Shown: positions 5,963-6,511 of the stretch, in pieces
Layout of the letters: each line of letters starts with the position of its first letter
How positions within the stretch are numbered: position 1 is the stretch's first letter
From: Halieaceae bacterium
GTDB lineage: Bacteria; Pseudomonadota; Gammaproteobacteria; Pseudomonadales; Halieaceae
Assembly: GCA_018666295.1 (NCBI GenBank)
Contig: JABIZW010000186.1
Coordinates: 1-6,511, forward strand
Direction: 5' to 3'
DNA: 6,511 bases
The notes under the pieces: model-generated
Seen by the model: the letters and a program-made list of their open reading frames with translations, nothing else
Told to the model about the DNA's origin: nothing
The model's database searches: none
Program-made: the position numbers and the translations under genes

Positions 5963-6511
5963 AGGGTGTAAAAAACGCTCGCCCCCGGTCCCAGTGGCAG
6001 ATCAAGGACAACCCAAAAAATGGTCATCGCCAAACCCGAAAGTAAAAGACCAATCGAGTAAGGCAACATCGTTGCCGCAAGGCTTCCCAAACCAAAATTG
6101 CTCTGCCAACGCTGGCAGAAAATCAAAATGAGCGGAAAGTAGACCATGAGCGGCGTGATAATGTTGGTCGCGCCATCACCCACACGATAAGCCGCAGTGG
6201 CCATCTCGGGTGAGATCCCCAGCAACATAAGCATGGGCACCATGACCGGTGCGATTAAAGCCCACTTTGCGCTCGCCGAGCCAATGAATAAATTAAGCAA
6301 CGATGACACCAAGATAATAGAGGTCAGCAGGGCCCAGGCGGGCATATTGGTGGAACCTAAAAAGTCAGCACCGTGGACCGCCAAAATAAGCCCGAGATTT
6401 GACCACGAAAACATCGCAACGAAGTGCGCCGCAACGAACGCGAGCACCAGGTAATAGGCGAGATCTTCCATTGCACCCGTCATCATTTTTACTAGGTCTC
6501 GGTGATTCTCA
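5959..6511 (-). CDS. AbgT-family transporter, C-terminal third, cut by window edge
   Basis: Inner-membrane carrier of the AbgT family (E. coli AbgT imports p-aminobenzoyl-glutamate; MtrF and YdaH have been reported to export sulfonamides). The frame is open to base 6511, so the in-frame ATGs near 6486 are internal; 183 of roughly 500-530 residues are present. Hydrophobic segments include YYLVLAFVAAHFVAMF, ALLTSIILVSSLLNLF and LPYSIGLLLSGLAMTIFWVV. The family core GSASAKWALIAPVMVPMLML, then AAYRVGDGATNIITPLM, is intact. Spacing from the SAKW motif puts the tryptophan, the SP proline, the YR arginine, the GD aspartate and the TP proline at the places of MtrF W420, P438, R446, D449 and P457, residues implicated in transport. 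The end LPLGPGASVFYTL is also typical. It lies upstream of fhs on the same strand. Substrate and direction cannot be decided from sequence, so I give no gene symbol. Confidence 0.95.
   Translation of the reverse strand, partial: ENHRDLVKMMTGAMEDLAYYLVLAFVAAHFVAMFSWSNLGLILAVHGADFLGSTNMPAWALLTSIILVSSLLNLFIGSASAKWALIAPVMVPMLMLLGISPEMATAAYRVGDGATNIITPLMVYFPLILIFCQRWQSNFGLGSLAATMLPYSIGLLLSGLAMTIFWVVLDLPLGPGASVFYTL

Noticed and set aside
5956..5969. Hairpin CACCCT/AGGGTG as the terminator of the AbgT-family gene
   Set aside because: The stem overlaps the stop codon, and the T-run on the minus strand lies before the stem instead of after it.
5823..6011. 62-residue minus-strand frame across the end of the AbgT-family gene
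   Set aside because: It overlaps the transporter 3' end in another frame and crosses the hairpins; there are no motifs and no ribosome binding site.

Overview
The window reads as chromosomal DNA of a heterotrophic, probably marine proteobacterium. A gammaproteobacterium is my best guess, from the gene types (exported Cys-type sulfatase, AbgT carrier, GFA protein, formate-tetrahydrofolate ligase), the moderately high GC and the protein style. No marker gene fixes the taxon. I see no rRNA, tRNA, CRISPR array, insertion sequence, integrase or phage gene.

Left part (1-2932, all minus strand). Reading leftwards from a divergent intergenic region come a GFA/CENP-V family zinc protein (2522-2932), a secreted cysteine-free protein of about 535 residues that looks like a beta-propeller of unknown function (804-2411), and the N-terminal 233 residues of an exported type I sulfatase (1-700, cut by the window edge). 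The gaps are about 110 and 103 bases with no clear terminator, so co-transcription is possible but not shown.

Middle (2933-3892). A 200-base divergent intergenic region with two short perfect palindromes separates the GFA gene from a plus-strand gene (3133-3834). That gene encodes a small exported protein made of two copies of the same alpha/beta unit. It ends at a strong hairpin terminator (3858-3879) that can also serve the convergent fhs gene.

Right part (3893-6511, minus strand). A complete fhs gene (formate-tetrahydrofolate ligase) lies downstream of the C-terminal third of an AbgT-family transporter gene that runs off the right edge. The 380 bases between them hold two GC-rich or short hairpins, a possible fhs promoter, and a weak plus-strand reading frame that I do not regard as a secure gene.

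Working together: fhs feeds formate into the folate one-carbon pool, and AbgT carriers move p-aminobenzoyl-glutamate or related aromatic folate-type compounds, so the right end has a plausible folate/C1 theme. The left end combines an exported sulfatase with an exported propeller-like protein, compatible with periplasmic handling of sulfated substrates, but the propeller's role is unknown. I did not find a convincing new multi-gene system. The least explained parts are the propeller-like protein and the duplicated small exported protein.
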